64,000 nt of DNA from Anarhynchus alexandrinus (lineage: Eukaryota; Chordata; Aves; Charadriiformes; Charadriidae), in assembly GCA_008711295.1 (NCBI GenBank), contig VUYV01000089.1, forward strand, positions 175,270 to 239,269, given 5' to 3'. Positions within the stretch are counted from its first letter, which is position 1. Each line of letters opens with the position of its first letter. The position numbers were made by a program, and so were the translations under genes. Below, piece after piece: positions 61,001 through 64,000 of the stretch. Under the pieces are notes generated by a model that saw nothing but the letters and a program-made list of their open reading frames with translations, ran no database searches and was not told the origin of the DNA.

Positions 61001-63822
61001 AGAGTATCTGCCCAAGAAAAAAATCAATGTGTAATTTAAAAGCAAAACAAACATACTCCTTTCTCTCTTGCATTCCCTTTCCTTATATGGGTTCTGCTAT
61101 TTACACACACATACTTTTCCTGTGCCACTAGGAAACTATAGCTTTCCCTTTTTTAAGCTGTTCTTCACACCTTTGTTTTATCTCATTTTTCTTCATCTCA
61201 CTCTCTCCTGCCTTTTCTTGTGAAATTTTCCATCATTTAACTGAGAAAGAGTCGAGTACTTTGTGCTCTAATGTGATTTTGGCCAAGGAATGCTTATTTT
61301 TAGAGATTTGCTCTTATGTAGAAGAAATAAGGAATTGCTTCAAAACTCCTTCAAAGTATGAAGTTGTTGTTAATATGGGCAGGAGAGTCTTCATAAGGGA
61401 AGACTTTGGAAAGCTGAATAGCTCTAGCTGAGACTTTGGTAAGAACTCTCTTCTTCTGAGAATAACTCTCTTGTTATGAGAAGAATAGATCAAAGCTCAG
61501 GATTTCATGCCATGGAAATAAAAAATGTTTTCTTCGAAATCGGAAAGATTTTTTTCCTTAATTTTTTTTTTTTGTTCACTACAATATGAACCACTCAGGA
61601 AAACAGTGATTAGAATACTTATTTCACTTGGCATTCTCTAATCAAATACTCCAATTTTTAAAGAAGATCCAACAACAACAAGCAAAGTGGTTTATTTTGA
61701 CCAGGTTCAACAATGAATGGCACTTACCTTATTTGTCATTCTTTCTTAAGCTTCTTTTTGCCTCCTGTATCCAGGCTGTGTCCTGGTTGGATTGTGTTTC
61801 TCATGCCATACCTCCGTGATCACAGCATACCTGTGCTGTGTTGTGATGTAGGAAAGAAGGCTGCAAAGGTGCCTTTTCCTAATGTCTGCCTTCAGTGTGC
61901 CTTTTTTTAGGATGGAGAAATATTAAGTTCCTATGAAGCATTCGATTTATGCCTAATAAGTAAGGAAATATTGAGTTATATGTCAAATTTCACAGTAAAT
62001 CTGTGCCAAAGCTTCTGACAACTTCCCTTGCGTTTTCAAATCCACCTTTCTCTTGGCTGTGAAACACAGCCCCCTCTCTGGTGTTACTTGTAAATATTCA
62101 TAAAATAACAATAAAACTTCTAAGAAGTAAAAGAGTGCATGATGAGAGACTAGCTATCTTAAGGACCAAGTAATCAGTCTCAAGCCACAAGAAAAGACTC
62201 AGGAAAAAGTGTGGACACTTTTTTTTTTTTTCAGTTTTGGATTCCCAGTGTGTATAGGCACTTTCTTGACATTCTGATTAAAATGTCTAATGTCCAAGTG
62301 AGACATAAGGCTGTAGAGCTGGCGTTTTTTCCTTCGTTCTCAGTATTTCCTATTACCTAGCTCTAAGTAGGTACATGCTAATATTCAAACTTTCTCTTGA
62401 GTGAGGTGGTTGTCTTGAATCTTATGCTGAAGTGCCTAACTCCGATGAGAAAGCCTTGTCCCCTCACAAACAGCTCTGAATTTTACCTATTGTTTGTACA
62501 TCTAGTCTTACCTTACGCTTTGCGGTAATTACCATTTAGAATAAAGAAATGTTGTGATATCCCAGTGCAGCTATTGGTTCGGGTGCAATACCACTTGTGT
62601 TTAATTAGTAGATAATTAGTCATTAGCAACTGTGGATGTTATATATACTGCAAGCCTTTGCGACCAGCATTGTTGTGTTGAAAGGGTTTCAGTTTTCATT
62701 CATTCAGGATAAGGTACTTAAGCCACTATGTTTCTGTATTCAAAGTTGGTACTCAAATGAAGCCCCGTAAATCTTTGTCCCTCTCAGAGGGGGAAATGTA
62801 AATGACAGGAACCAGTCGCCATTAGAACTTTTAATGCTGGCCTGTTCAAGATGATGTAGTTTAAACAGTGTTTCATAAATCAGGTCTGTTTTAGTGTCGT
62901 TTAAAATGCTCCATTTGGTTTTAAAACTGGGGCTGTAACCGAAGCAGAGACATCTGAGGAACGGAAGGTTATTCTGGTTTAAATGTAGACAAACTGGTTA
63001 ATTATTCGATTCTTGCATCATCTACTGGAAGCTTCTCTGGCATTTCCCTGCTCCCTAGAGTATTGCTTAGCAGATTTTAGTTCATACTATTTTAAATTAC
63101 TATTTCACAAATATTAAAGCAAGCATTTCGGTGCAAGCTTCAATAGATTTATTTTGGAGCTTTTGTATTATGAATAAAACAGGATGGTTAGCATTACTCC
63201 TCTTTTCCACAGAAAAAGACACTGTGGCCTACTGTAAAAACAAAAAGAGAAGAAAATGAAAATGCTGCTTCTAGAGATTGGAGAAGGGATCTTAGTTTCT
63301 TTTTTGTGGACTATTGACTGAGGATTTAATTTAGTTACATAAAAAGGTGGCTCTCCACCAGAGAGCTGATTTCATAACTCTGTCTCTGGAACAACAAATT
63401 ATCCTCTGTCTAAAAAGTATGTGCACGTATTTTAGAGCTACCTGAGTGAAGTGAGTTCTAGTTTTTCCTTAACAATTCAGAGAGCATTGAGAAGCAGTAT
63501 TTATCTTGTAGGTATATAACATCATACTCTTAAGATAGCTTCCATATGTGTTCTTCTGTTTGGGGGTAGCATTAGCTTTTTGTTCCTGAGGCAGTAAACC
63601 CCTGGGAATTTCCCTCCTGAGTGTGCAGACGGGAAAATTGGGACAATTAAGTTGCTTGTCTTTTTAGTTAATTTTTTTCTCAGTGGGTTATGAAAAATTA
63701 AATAATTAAAATTGGACTATAAATAATGTACTGAACGTGCTCTGCTGAGAGGTTCAATGTTGTCCTTCTCAGTAGGAGGACAATTTATACTGTAAATAAA
63801 ATGAGTTCATTCTGTTGTCCAG
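58045..63822. other. Unique sequence, no gene recognised
   Basis: 5.8 kb, AT-rich. It contains a TTG microsatellite (59,181-59,203), a short GCTTGCTT repeat near 58,100, and a TAATTAG-rich stretch near 62,600-62,630. No transposon was recognised. Confidence 0.55.
59181..59203. repeat. (TTG)n microsatellite
   Basis: Seven TTG/TTA-type units in a row; simple sequence. Confidence 0.9.
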
Positions 63823-63872
63823 GGACCGAAGGGGCAAGTGGGAAAGGAGTGACTAGCGCAAGCTGCACAGCG
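63823..63872 (+). ncRNA. Candidate small lncRNA exon
   Basis: A 50-nt purine-rich, CpG-containing segment (GGACCGAAGGGGCAAGTGGG...) between acceptor TTCTGTTGTCCAG and donor GCG|GTAAGAT. Forward frames contain stops. Its base composition differs from the AT-rich flanks, as expected of an exon. Its relation to the candidates at 52.1 and 57.8 kb is inferred from strand and spacing. Confidence 0.4.
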
Positions 63873-64000
63873 GTAAGATCCAACTTTAATTTATCAAACC
63901 TAGCCTTGCTTCGGTGGCTCCACACAATTTAAATAAGACTTGTCTCAGTGTCTACATGTGAATTTTATTGAATAAACTCCCTATCTGGTGATATGAGCTT

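Noticed and set aside
1..64000. CRISPR arrays, bacterial operons, tRNA or rRNA genes, endogenous retrovirus LTRs
   Set aside because: None was seen by eye; the spaced repeats present are CR1 fragments, microsatellites or the two N-joined duplications.

Overview
The window looks like a bird chromosome segment, a draft assembly with two isolated N bases. The evidence is the set of CR1-type LINE fragments ending in the ATTCTATGATTCT 3' motif, the low repeat content, and a protein-coding gene whose exons read almost like the human gene. No bacterial gene, CRISPR array, rRNA or tRNA gene was recognised.

The left half (about 1-35,230) is the 3' two thirds of USP25, a ubiquitin-specific protease, on the + strand. 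Seventeen coding exons were placed by splice sites, reading phase and recalled similarity to human USP25. They carry the second half of the split USP catalytic domain (with the catalytic His box), the coiled-coil insertion with the autoinhibitory segment, and the C-terminal region ending in the tankyrase-binding tail. Every junction keeps phase. Two of the exons (114 and 96 nt; 38 and 32 codons) match in size and position the alternative exons of the long muscle isoform. The catalytic Cys, the UIM/SIM region and the promoter lie upstream of the window. Introns hold two CR1 fragments (5.95-6.10 kb sense; 13.3-14.9 kb antisense with reverse-transcriptase remains) and a 250-bp tandem duplication joined by an N.

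The right half (35,230-64,000) has no recognisable protein-coding gene. It contains three CR1 3' fragments, simple repeats, a CpG island at about 44.16-44.76 kb with a G-quadruplex motif, and several + strand segments bounded by good splice sites (52,146-52,293; 53,683-53,752; 57,829-57,945; 63,823-63,872). In human, the next gene downstream of USP25 on the same strand is the long non-coding RNA MIR99AHG, host of miR-99a/let-7c/miR-125b-2. The CpG island plus exon-like segments are therefore best explained, as inference, as the promoter and first exons of the avian counterpart. The second N, at 57,959, sits in a duplication of one of these candidate exons and is probably an assembly artefact.
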